Assembly (NCBI GenBank): GCA_003157315.1
Contig: PMJE01000283.1
Span: forward strand, 2,144 to 8,917
Direction: 5' to 3'
Source: Myxococcales bacterium
GTDB taxonomy: Bacteria > Myxococcota > Polyangia > Fen-1088
Length of the DNA: 6,774 bases
The notes under the pieces were generated by a model. It made no database searches. It had not been told where the DNA came from and saw only the letters and a program-made list of their open reading frames with translations. This document shows, piece after piece, positions 1 through 6,261 of this stretch. Every line of letters starts with the position of its first letter. Positions within the stretch are counted from its first letter, which is position 1. The translations under genes and the position numbers were made by a program.

Positions 1-29
1 CGACAGCCTTCCCAGGTGTCCAGCCGCGA

Positions 30-3000
30 ATGGAGAATGCCAACGGGGATATGCGAGACGGTCCAGACGCTCTGGACCGGGAACTGGCTGCCCAGCTCGC
101 CACCATCTTTTCGTTGCTGCATAAGCACACCGGGAACGATTTCGCCAGCTACAAGCAAGGCACGCTGCTGCGGCGGATTCGTCGACGGATCCAGGCCCTG
201 CACCTGGCCTCAGTCGCCGACTACCTGGCGCTCCTCGAGCGGGAAGTGCCCGAGGCGCAAGCCCTGCTCAAGGAACTGCTGATTGGCGTGACGCACTTTT
301 TTCGAGATCGGGAGGCTTTCGAGGTGCTGGCGCAACAGGTTCTGCCCGGCATCGTGCAAGGCAGGCCTGCGGAGATGCCCATTCGGGTTTGGGTTCCCGG
401 CTGCGCGTCCGGTGAGGAGGCGTACTCACTCGCCATGCTGCTGCGCGAACAGCTTGAGGCCTCCAAGGTGCAGCGCCAGGTCCAGCTGTTTGCCACTGAC
501 CTGGATGCCGAGCTGCTGGCGGAGGCACGCCGCGGCCGTTACGCCGCGGACATCGCTGAGCATGTCTCGCCCGAGCGGCTGGCTCGCTTCTTCACTCGCC
601 AAGGAGAGGAGTACCAGGCCACCGGCGAATTGCGCGAGATGTGCCTGTTCGCGCAGCACAGCCTGATCCGCGATCCTCCATTCTCCCAGCTCGACCTCAT
701 CTCCTGTCGAAACGTTTTGATCTACCTGGCGGCTGACCTGCAAAAGAAGCTGCTCCCGCTCTTTCACCGCGCCCTGCGGACGGACGGGTGTCTCTTCCTC
801 GGGCCGTCAGAGGGCATCGCGGCGCTGCCCGATCTATTCGAGACAGTGGATCAGCGGCATCGGGTTTTTCGTCGCAGAGAGACGGTGACCCCTGGTCCGG
901 TGGAGTTAGGGATTCCCAGCCGGGCGGCCTTGCGGGCTTCACTGTCGCTGCCCGCGGTCGGCAGCGACGAATCGGGCAAGCAGCCTGTGCACGAAAGGGT
1001 GGCCGCCGCGTTCGAGCGGGCTGTACTCGACGAGTACGCCCCGCCCACCGCAGTGGTCAATGAGTCCGGCGACATTCTCTTCCTTGCCGGCCGGCCCTTT
1101 CGCTACCTGCAGCCCCCATCCGGGCCCCCGTCCGCCAACATCCTCGATGCCGCTCCGATCAACCTGCGCCAGGAACTGCGCACAGCCCTGCGCGCGGCTG
1201 CCAAGGATCACGCGAAGGTGGTGCGTGAAGATATCAGCGTGGAGATCGATGAGACGCGGCATCGGGTGCGCCTGACCGTGCGGCCGATGCCCGGCCTGGA
1301 CCGCGATTCGCGGCTTTATCTGGTAGCTCTGCAGGAGGCCGCGGCCCCGGAACGGGTCGAGGACGGCGCGGCTGCCACACCGCCGCCAGAGCAGCCGGCC
1401 ATCGAGGATCTGGAGAGCGAGCTGCGCATGACCCGGGCCGAGCTGCGTAGCGCGATCGAACGTCTCGAATCGGCCAATGAGGCACTCAAGTCGGCCAATG
1501 AGGAGCTGATTTCCACCAATGAAGAGCTGATTTCCACCAACGAAGAGCTGATTTCCACCAACGAGGAAATGCAGCGGCGCACTGCCGAGTTGGACGCCAC
1601 CTTGTCGTCCATGGCGAACGGGGTGGTGATCTACGGCCCGGATGGGCAGAAGCGCTTCAGCAACCAGGAAGCGCAAGACATCCTGGAATACACGCCCAAC
1701 GAGCGGGCCCTGGCGGATATTGGGGAACGTGTCCGCGCGATGTCGTTCAGCAAGGAGGATGGTTCGCCGTTCGGGTTGGACGAAACCCCGGCGGCGCGGG
1801 CCCTGCGGGGCGAGACCAGCAAAAACGTCATCATGGTGGTCCGCCGCCCTGGCCGAGAGATCTGGGTGTCGGTGAACGCGGCTCCCATCCGTGGACCCAG
1901 CGGCGAATTGCTGGGTGCAGTCTCGTCGATCATCGACATCACGGAGCGCCGGCAGATGGAGGCGCGGGCTACCTGGCTAGCGTCTTTCCCCGAGCGCAAT
2001 CCCCATCCCGTCACCGAGGTCAGCCTGGCCGGGCAGATCCATTACGTCAATCCGGTGGCGCGCACGCTGTTCCCCGATTTGGAGCAGCAGGGGCTTGCCC
2101 ATCCCTGGTTTGCCGACTGGGTCTCGGCAGTGCAGCCTCTGCAAGACAACCGAGTCGCGACCGTGGAGCGAATTGTGACTGTGGGCGAGGCGACCTATGC
2201 GCAGTCGTTGTATCTTGTTCCCGAAGTCGGGCGCGTGCGCGCCTACGGCCGGGACGTCACGGCTCGGCGGCAGGCTGAGCGGCAAGTGAAGGACCAAGGC
2301 GAGTTGCTGGAGACCATTGTCAATCACCTGCCCAGCGGCGCCATCCTGATTCGCGGAAGCGATCTCACAATCCTGCTGGCCAACCCCGCCTATCAGGCCA
2401 TTGCCCCTGGCAAGCAGATGCTGGGCCGGACCATGCTCGAGGTCTGGCCCGAGGCGCAGCCGCGGGTTGCCGATCTCTGCCGGCAGGTCCTCGCCACCGG
2501 CGAGCCGTACATTGCGGTCGACGAGGCCATTCCCGTGAGCCGGACCAGCGGAGGACCAACGCAGCCCGCCTTCTTCACTTGGGCGCTGCACCGAGTGCGA
2601 CTGCCCGGTGATCAGGGCTGGGGCATCCTGAATACCGTGTGGGAGACGACGGAAAGCAAGCGCATGGAGCAGGAGCTGCGGCTGGCCAACCAGCGCTTGC
2701 GCGAGGATGACCAGCGCAAGAACGAGTTTCTCGCAATGCTCTCCCACGAACTGCGCAATCCGCTGGCACCCATTCGCAACAGCCTGTACGTGCTCAACCG
2801 CGCGGAACAGGGGAGCGAGCAGGCCAAGCGCGCGCAAGCCACCATCGATCGGCAGACTGCGCACCTGACCCGGCTGGTGGATGACCTGCTTGATCTCACG
2901 CGCATCTCGAAGGGGAAGATCCAACTTCGCAAACAGGTGGTTGACCTTTCCGACCTGGTCAGGCGAACTGTCGACGACCACCGGTCGCTTTTCGTCGCCG

Positions 3001-3803
3001 ACGGATTGGGGCTAGAAGTCGTGGTTCCCGATGCCGCGTTTTGGGTCGATGGCGACGCTACCCGACTGACCCAGGTGCTGGGCAACCTGCTGCACAACGC
3101 AGCCAAGTTCAGCGATCGGGGCGGCCACGCCTCGGTGTCCCTGGCCCGAGAGCAAAACCTGGCCGTGATTTCCGTGCGGGACACCGGGGTCGGCCTGAGT
3201 CCAGAGATAATTCCGCGCATCTTCGAGCCCTTCACCCAGGCCGACACCACCCTCGACCGGACGCGCGGCGGTCTTGGACTGGGCCTGGCGTTGGTCAAGG
3301 GCCTCATCGAACTGCACGGCGGGTCAATAGCGGCACAGAGCAAGGGGATTGGCCAGGGCAGCGAATTCAACATCCGACTGCCGCTGCTGGAACTTGCCAC
3401 CGACCGGGAAGCCGCACCCAGCGCCAGGCGCGCGACCGCCACGCGCCGGGTGCTGGTCATTGAGGACAACCTCGACGCAGCCGAAAGCCTGCGCGAGGTG
3501 CTGGAATTCGGCGGGCACACGGTCGAGCTGGCCAACAGTGGCAGGGATGGCATCGAGAAGTCCCGTGCTTTCCGGCCCGACGTGATCCTGTGCGACATCG
3601 GTTTGCCTGGGATGGATGGCTATGAGGTGGCGCGGCGGTTGCGCGCGGACAAGAGCTTGGCCTCGGCCTACCTTGTCGCCTTGACTGGCTATGCCCTGCC
3701 CGAGGATCTGGCGAAGGCGAAAGAGGCGGGTTTCGACGAGCACATCGCCAAGCCGGCCAGCCTGGAAAGGATCGAGCAGCTCCTGGCGAACGCGCCGAAA
3801 TGA
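30..3803 (+). CDS. CheR-type methyltransferase / multi-PAS / hybrid histidine kinase with C-terminal receiver (possibly 5'-incomplete)
   Basis: Large cytosolic signalling protein (1257 aa from this ATG) with no signal peptide or membrane segment. Visible domains in order: CheR-like SAM methyltransferase (about residues 15-280) with GCASGEE at 124-130, ATDLD near 155 and SCRNVLIYL near 225; a PAS-like segment (about 323-440) of the type that follows CheR in CheB/CheR fusions; a coiled coil (about 458-525); three further PAS-like segments (about 525-650, 655-755, 758-880); HisKA with SHELRNP and phospho-acceptor His906; HATPase with N box (Asn1023), G1 DTGVGLS (about 1051) and G2 GGLGLGLALV (about 1080); receiver with Asp1189 in CDIGLPGMDG and Lys1241. 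All key residues for methyl transfer, autophosphorylation and phosphorelay to its own receiver appear present. Signal and output partner are unknown. The frame is open back to base 1 without a stop, and ATG 51 is an alternative start after a GGGG run. A longer N-terminus, possibly a CheB module, cannot be excluded. Confidence 0.93.
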   Translation: MENANGDMRDGPDALDRELAAQLATIFSLLHKHTGNDFASYKQGTLLRRIRRRIQALHLASVADYLALLEREVPEAQALLKELLIGVTHFFRDREAFEVLAQQVLPGIVQGRPAEMPIRVWVPGCASGEEAYSLAMLLREQLEASKVQRQVQLFATDLDAELLAEARRGRYAADIAEHVSPERLARFFTRQGEEYQATGELREMCLFAQHSLIRDPPFSQLDLISCRNVLIYLAADLQKKLLPLFHRALRTDGCLFLGPSEGIAALPDLFETVDQRHRVFRRRETVTPGPVELGIPSRAALRASLSLPAVGSDESGKQPVHERVAAAFERAVLDEYAPPTAVVNESGDILFLAGRPFRYLQPPSGPPSANILDAAPINLRQELRTALRAAAKDHAKVVREDISVEIDETRHRVRLTVRPMPGLDRDSRLYLVALQEAAAPERVEDGAAATPPPEQPAIEDLESELRMTRAELRSAIERLESANEALKSANEELISTNEELISTNEELISTNEEMQRRTAELDATLSSMANGVVIYGPDGQKRFSNQEAQDILEYTPNERALADIGERVRAMSFSKEDGSPFGLDETPAARALRGETSKNVIMVVRRPGREIWVSVNAAPIRGPSGELLGAVSSIIDITERRQMEARATWLASFPERNPHPVTEVSLAGQIHYVNPVARTLFPDLEQQGLAHPWFADWVSAVQPLQDNRVATVERIVTVGEATYAQSLYLVPEVGRVRAYGRDVTARRQAERQVKDQGELLETIVNHLPSGAILIRGSDLTILLANPAYQAIAPGKQMLGRTMLEVWPEAQPRVADLCRQVLATGEPYIAVDEAIPVSRTSGGPTQPAFFTWALHRVRLPGDQGWGILNTVWETTESKRMEQELRLANQRLREDDQRKNEFLAMLSHELRNPLAPIRNSLYVLNRAEQGSEQAKRAQATIDRQTAHLTRLVDDLLDLTRISKGKIQLRKQVVDLSDLVRRTVDDHRSLFVADGLGLEVVVPDAAFWVDGDATRLTQVLGNLLHNAAKFSDRGGHASVSLAREQNLAVISVRDTGVGLSPEIIPRIFEPFTQADTTLDRTRGGLGLGLALVKGLIELHGGSIAAQSKGIGQGSEFNIRLPLLELATDREAAPSARRATATRRVLVIEDNLDAAESLREVLEFGGHTVELANSGRDGIEKSRAFRPDVILCDIGLPGMDGYEVARRLRADKSLASAYLVALTGYALPEDLAKAKEAGFDEHIAKPASLERIEQLLANAPK
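1503..1565 (+). repeat. 21-bp tandem repeat, three copies, encoding ELISTNE heptads
   Basis: Three consecutive 21-bp units (1503-1523, 1524-1544, 1545-1565) differ at only two third-codon positions (AAT/AAC and GAA/GAG) and encode the heptad ELISTNE three times, residues 492-512 of the hybrid kinase. The preceding heptad (1482-1502, EALKSAN) is a diverged relative. They lie in the coiled coil linking the CheR-side PAS segment to the next PAS domain. A whole-heptad unit keeps the coiled-coil register, so copy-number change would alter linker length without breaking frame or helix phase. Confidence 0.95.
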
Positions 3804-4023
3804 TCGGCAGTTTGGCAGGACGGCGGCTCTCTTCTCCTGCTTGTGCGGGCGATCACACCCAACCGCGCATCATCCACGCCAGGCAGCGTTAGTGACGATT
3901 CGCCCTGGATTTTGCGAGGGCAGGGCCATTTCAAAGACTTGTCGGCCCGCGCAAGAACCGGCAGTTTGGACGGAGGATCTGGCTGAGATGATCTATACTC
4001 CTGTCGTCTTCCTGATGGAGTTG

Positions 4024-4053
4024 TTGCACGCTCTGCCAAGAATTGGCTAGAGT
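4024..4053 (+). promoter_or_regulatory. Putative sigma70-like promoter of the stalk-protein gene at 4089
   Basis: TTGCAC (4024-4029), an 18-base spacer, then TAGAGT (4048-4053) resemble -35 and -10 elements. Transcription would start near 4060, giving a leader of about 29 bases before the ATG at 4089. Prediction by pattern only. Confidence 0.45.
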
Positions 4054-4062
4054 CCGCCGCAA

Positions 4063-4084
4063 GCCGCCTGGCGGCAAGAGAGGG
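4063..4084 (+). promoter_or_regulatory. Leader hairpin and Shine-Dalgarno of the gene at 4089
   Basis: GCCGC-CTG-GCGGC (4063-4075) can form a small GC-only hairpin directly upstream of the purine-rich Shine-Dalgarno GAGAGGG (4078-4084), which ends 4 bases before ATG 4089. The hairpin would sit at the start of the predicted transcript and might stabilise it; it does not cover the Shine-Dalgarno. The purine tract supports ATG 4089 as the start. Confidence 0.4.
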
Positions 4085-4088
4085 AACC

Positions 4089-5066
4089 ATGATCGACAAA
4101 CTAAATTTCGGCCGAACGTTTCGTGGCGCAGCCTGGGCCATAGCGGGAGTCTGCTGCCTTGGACTGCTGTCGCTTGGCACGACCAACTGCCTGCCCACTC
4201 CTGCTGACGACACCACGGGATCGGGCGGAGGAAGCGGTTCCGGCGGCGATAACGGTTCTGGCGGCTCGAACTCCACAGGCGGCGACAACAACACGGGCGG
4301 GAACAACAACAACTCGGGCGGGAGCAAGAGCTCGGGTGGGAGCAACAACACGGGCGGAACCCAAAACTCGGGCGGCACCACCGTCTCGTCGAGCGGCGGC
4401 ATCACGACTGCAGGTGGCGTGACCACCGCGGGCGGGGTGACCACGGTAGGCGGCGGCGGCAGTACCAGCGTCGGCCCCAGCGGCAACACTGTGACTTTCG
4501 CCAGTGGCAAGGCTGCTGGCGCCATGACCGGCTACGGCTGGGTTGCTCTCGGTTCTGCGGATTCCATCACCGACCCGACCTGCGGCCCTGCCAAGACGCT
4601 CATCACGGCCGCCGCGCAGTGCCTCACCGCGGCCAACTGGAATTCCACCACGGCCCTCTGTGTTACGGGTTCGGTCCCAGCCCTGGCGACGACGAATCCG
4701 GACTACAGCGGAAACTGGGGACTCTCGGTGGGCGTGAACGCTGGCGATCCGGCCGGCACCACCGGCCTCGGTCAGCCATTCACGAGCATCGCGATCACGG
4801 TCTCTGGATCCCCCACCACCGGGCTGCGCGCCATCGTCCACAGAAAGGGTGATGCGGATGCGACCCAATACTGCTACCCACTGACCTCGGGTACGGCCAT
4901 CCCGCTTACCTCATTCAGCACCACTTGCTATACTTCAGCCTCGCCGGGTACCGCCATTACGGCTGCGGACGTACCGAATATCGACAAGGTTAGCGTGCAG
5001 GTATCATCCGGTACCACCGCGATCGCGGTGTCCAGCCTCTGCATCACCGGAATTGCGTTCCAGTAA
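4089..5066 (+). CDS. Secreted, probably lipid-anchored protein with Gly/Ser/Asn/Thr stalk and six-cysteine C-terminal domain
   Basis: 325 residues in three parts. (1) Export signal: basic N-terminus with Arg9 and Arg12, hydrophobic core about 14-30, then TTNC with Cys34. This looks like a lipoprotein signal, but Asn at -1 is not a canonical lipobox, so Sec cleavage without lipidation is possible. (2) Residues about 44-133: low-complexity stalk built of GG-spaced blocks (SGGSNS, TGGDNN, then ITTAGG/VTTAGG types). (3) Residues about 135-325: a domain predicted here to be beta-rich, Ser/Thr/Gly-rich, with six cysteines (165, 178, 191, 262, 280, 318) that could form three disulfides, and stretches such as FTSIAITVSGSP and IDKVSVQVSSGT. 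The alternating hydrophobic strands suggest a beta-sandwich, perhaps carbohydrate- or surface-binding, but I do not recognise a named family. Likely an outer-surface protein; function unknown. It has its own predicted promoter. Confidence 0.88.
   Translation: MIDKLNFGRTFRGAAWAIAGVCCLGLLSLGTTNCLPTPADDTTGSGGGSGSGGDNGSGGSNSTGGDNNTGGNNNNSGGSKSSGGSNNTGGTQNSGGTTVSSSGGITTAGGVTTAGGVTTVGGGGSTSVGPSGNTVTFASGKAAGAMTGYGWVALGSADSITDPTCGPAKTLITAAAQCLTAANWNSTTALCVTGSVPALATTNPDYSGNWGLSVGVNAGDPAGTTGLGQPFTSIAITVSGSPTTGLRAIVHRKGDADATQYCYPLTSGTAIPLTSFSTTCYTSASPGTAITAADVPNIDKVSVQVSSGTTAIAVSSLCITGIAFQ
4218..4487 (+). repeat. Low-complexity GG-periodic stalk-coding region
   Basis: Encodes residues about 44-133 of the stalk protein. 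Gly-Gly recurs about every six residues with S, N, T, D or K between (roughly 18-bp DNA period), changing near 4390 to ITTAGG/VTTAGG units. It is predicted to be an extended, flexible spacer lifting the C-terminal domain away from the membrane. The periodicity makes the region prone to slippage and recombination. Confidence 0.85.
4369..4444 (+). repeat. Dispersed repeat, copy 1 (in the stalk-protein gene)
   Basis: This 76-bp segment nearly matches 6674-6746 in the last gene. From 4386 to 4444 the two copies agree at 57 of 59 positions, with differences at 4418 and 4436. The copies otherwise differ by a GTC triplet present only here plus one further substitution. The same frame is used in both (SSSGGITTAGGVTTAGGVTT). 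Identity at silent positions argues for recent copying or gene conversion rather than convergent low complexity. Confidence 0.9.
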
Positions 5067-5067
5067 T

Positions 5068-5088
5068 CGTCTCTTCGTTTCGAAGACG
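5068..5088. terminator. Hairpin between convergent gene ends, weak terminator candidate
   Basis: CGTCT (5068-5072) pairs with AGACG (5084-5088) and TCG (5075-5077) with CGA (5081-5083), leaving a two-base bulge and a TTT loop; a simpler CTTCG/CGAAG stem (5073-5085) is an alternative. It lies just after the stop of the stalk gene (5066) and just before the stop of the minus-strand aminotransferase remnant (5101), where a shared bidirectional terminator would be expected. No clear T-run follows on either strand. Confidence 0.35.
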
Positions 5089-5100
5089 CAAGACATCCAG

Positions 5101-5290
5101 TCACACGCGCTCGGGGGCTTGCGCCGCGCGCTCGCGCAGGCCGATGAGCCGCCGCCCCGCCGCTTCTAGGCTCTCGGGCCGCTTGGCGAAGCGGAATCGG
5201 ATCAAGTTGTGCACCGGCTCGCGAAAGAAGCTGGAGCCAGGAACTGCGGCCGCACCCACCTCCTTGACCAGTGCATCGCGCGCACCTGCG
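5101..5290 (-). pseudogene. 3' remnant of a class I/II PLP-dependent aminotransferase gene
   Basis: Read on the minus strand, the frame ending in TGA at 5103-5101 encodes about 60 residues that look like the C-terminus of fold-type I aminotransferases (the methionine/kynurenine/aspartate aminotransferase group, normally about 380-400 aa). DALVKEVG (from about 5298-5254) is followed by AAAVPGSSFFREP, then LIRFRFAKRPESLEAAGRRL. The Arg of LIRF corresponds to the conserved substrate-carboxylate-binding arginine of the family; the PLP lysine and the other domains are absent. Upstream of about 5290 (minus strand) the frame stays open but loses resemblance and runs into the promoter and start of the TPR gene on the opposite strand. 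The gene is therefore truncated at its 5' side by a breakpoint near 5290-5306. No start codon with a ribosome site suggests expression. The call rests on motif recognition; the exact aminotransferase subtype is not assignable. Confidence 0.75.
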
Positions 5291-5305
5291 ATCACGCAAG
5301 GCCAT

Positions 5306-5334
5306 TTGACGCCGACTAGCCTGGGGTCTACGCT
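5306..5334 (+). promoter_or_regulatory. Putative sigma70-like promoter of the TPR/stalk operon
   Basis: TTGACG (5306-5311), exactly 17 bases, then TACGCT (5329-5334) make a good -35/-10 pair. Transcription would start near 5341, only about 15-22 bases before ATG 5357/5363. This supports the short N-terminus of the TPR protein and excludes the far-upstream ATG 5144. The promoter begins right where the antisense aminotransferase similarity ends. Confidence 0.6.
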
Positions 5335-5362
5335 GCGAATTCGGAATCCAGGCAGGATGGCG

Positions 5363-6259
5363 ATGCGCAAGACCGCGACATTTTCGATGATTCTGGTGAT
5401 GGCGATGCTAGCCGTACCCATGGCATGGGCCGGACCATCTGAAGACAGCGACCGTGAAGCCGCCCGCGTTGCCACCAAACAGGCAACCGCCGCCTTCAAC
5501 CTGGGTCACTACGACGAAGCGGCAGCCCTTTACGAGGAGGCCTACAAACACGTACCGGATCCGATCCTTCTCTACGACATCGGCCAGTCCTATCGGCAAG
5601 CCAACCAGCTCGACAAGGCCCTGATTGCCTACCGTTCTTACTTGCGAACTGCACCTGACGATGCGCCCAATCGGGCCAAAGTGAAGCAGTGGGTTGCAGA
5701 ACTTGAGTGGACGTCTGACGTTCAGGCAAAGGCCGCAGCCCAGAAAGCCGCTGCGAATAGGGAACCGCCTGCCCCGGTAGTTCCTGCCCCGGTGGTCGCT
5801 GCCCCGGTGGTCCCTGCCTCGGTGGTCCCTGGCCCGGTGGTCCCTGCCCCGGTGGTCCCCCAGCCCCCGGAGCCTCAGATTTCACAGCAGCCGGTTCCCC
5901 CGCCTTGGACTCCTGCGAGACCGGATCTGGTCTCGCAGACTCCCGCGGTGCAGGAGGCTCAGCCTTCTTCTTCATGGAAGAAGTGGGCACCTTGGGTCGG
6001 CGTTGGTATTACCGCTGCGTTGGGTGTGGCGAGCATAATTGAAGGGCTCTCTGCCCGATCTTCTTTCAGCGATTTGCAGGAGGGTTGTGGACAGACCAAG
6101 ACCTGTACGGACTCCCAGGTTGATGGGGTCAGGTCCAAGGCCACCGTGACCAATGTGTTGCTGGGCTTGACCGCGGCATCGGCGGTAGCAACCGGCGTTG
6201 TCTTCTACTTCTCCTCTGGCGGTGGGGAGACTAGCGTTTCTCTGGCGTGGAGGTACTAG
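5363..6259 (+). CDS. Envelope TPR protein with Pro/Val linker and C-terminal two-helix membrane hairpin
   Basis: 298 residues from ATG 5363. Signal peptide 1-23 ends in an AWA cleavage site. TPR-like helices at about 36-115 (FNLGHYDEAAALYEEAYKHV, then LLYDIGQSYRQANQLDKALI). An Ala/Lys stretch leads into a Pro/Val repeat (137-166). A hydrophobic segment lies at about 208-229, a short loop holds Cys242 and Cys248, and a second hydrophobic segment at about 262-283 is followed by SSGGGETSVSLAWRY. The pattern resembles a widespread but functionally uncharacterised type of myxobacterial TPR protein. TPRs usually bind protein partners, so a scaffold exposed to the periplasm is likely. Start choice: ATG 5363 has AGG 6 bases upstream; ATG 5357 (two residues longer) is nearly as good. 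The frame extends to ATG 5144, but that part is antisense to the aminotransferase remnant, precedes the promoter and would bury the signal peptide. Probably co-transcribed with the gene at 6262. Confidence 0.88.
   Translation: MRKTATFSMILVMAMLAVPMAWAGPSEDSDREAARVATKQATAAFNLGHYDEAAALYEEAYKHVPDPILLYDIGQSYRQANQLDKALIAYRSYLRTAPDDAPNRAKVKQWVAELEWTSDVQAKAAAQKAAANREPPAPVVPAPVVAAPVVPASVVPGPVVPAPVVPQPPEPQISQQPVPPPWTPARPDLVSQTPAVQEAQPSSSWKKWAPWVGVGITAALGVASIIEGLSARSSFSDLQEGCGQTKTCTDSQVDGVRSKATVTNVLLGLTAASAVATGVVFYFSSGGGETSVSLAWRY
5771..5860 (+). repeat. 15-bp tandem repeat, six copies, encoding A-P-V-V-P units
   Basis: Six consecutive units of consensus GCCCCGGTGGTCCCT (starts 5771, 5786, 5801, 5816, 5831, 5846), each with zero to two differences, encode APVVP-type pentapeptides (variants APVVA, ASVVP, GPVVP) at residues 137-166 of the TPR protein. 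Such Pro/Val repeats form stiff extended linkers, here separating the TPR part from the membrane hairpin. Copy number is likely variable between strains. Confidence 0.95.
6249..6254 (+). promoter_or_regulatory. Strong Shine-Dalgarno for the gene at 6262, inside the TPR gene's last codons
   Basis: GGAGGT overlaps the final Trp-Arg-Tyr codons of the TPR protein and lies 7 bases before ATG 6262. It fixes the start of the downstream gene and indicates that both genes are translated from one transcript. Confidence 0.8.
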
Positions 6260-6261
6260 GC

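Larger units (their letters stand above)
3804..4088 (+). other. Intergenic region between the kinase gene and the stalk-protein gene
   Basis: No convincing gene in these 285 bases. Contents: an 11-base direct repeat CGGCAGTTTGG at 3805-3815 and 3959-3969; an inverted repeat GCCCTG/CAGGGC at 3902-3907 and 3921-3926 with a 13-base loop and no following T-run, so at best a weak terminator for the kinase gene; a TATACT at 3994-3999 with no good -35 at normal spacing; and the better promoter and leader described separately. A 30-codon ORF (3800-3892) starts on the kinase stop (ATGA overlap) but has no recognisable features. Confidence 0.6.

Noticed and set aside
1503..1565. Possible CRISPR-like or regulatory direct repeats
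   Set aside because: The repeats are contiguous without spacers and in frame as coiled-coil heptads of the kinase.
939..3598. Long minus-strand ORFs (939-1676, 1977-2981, 2612-3598)
   Set aside because: They lie entirely opposite the intact hybrid kinase with its conserved motifs and show no family signature; typical antisense ORFs of GC-rich DNA.
3800..3892. 30-codon ORF overlapping the kinase stop (ATGA)
   Set aside because: Short, no ribosome site beyond chance and no recognisable feature; the overlap alone is not enough.
3691..4050. Plus-strand 119-residue ORF spanning the kinase 3' end and the spacer
   Set aside because: Starts inside the receiver domain in another frame, Arg/Ser-rich at first with no domain, and ends upstream of the promoter's -10.
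3689..4525. 278-residue minus-strand Pro/Val-rich ORF
   Set aside because: It is opposite the GG-rich stalk and the kinase's receiver; GGx codons read as PPx on the other strand. It mixes unrelated segments across an intergenic promoter.
5144..5362. Upstream in-frame ATG (5144) giving a 371-residue version of the TPR protein
   Set aside because: The extension is antisense to the aminotransferase remnant, lies upstream of the best promoter, and would place a classic signal peptide at residue 74; ATG 5363 or 5357 fits better.
5496..5990. Minus-strand collagen-like ORF with GPPGQ repeats
   Set aside because: It is the reverse complement of the 15-bp APVVP repeat and of the TPR coding region; no signal peptide, ribosome site or context supports it.
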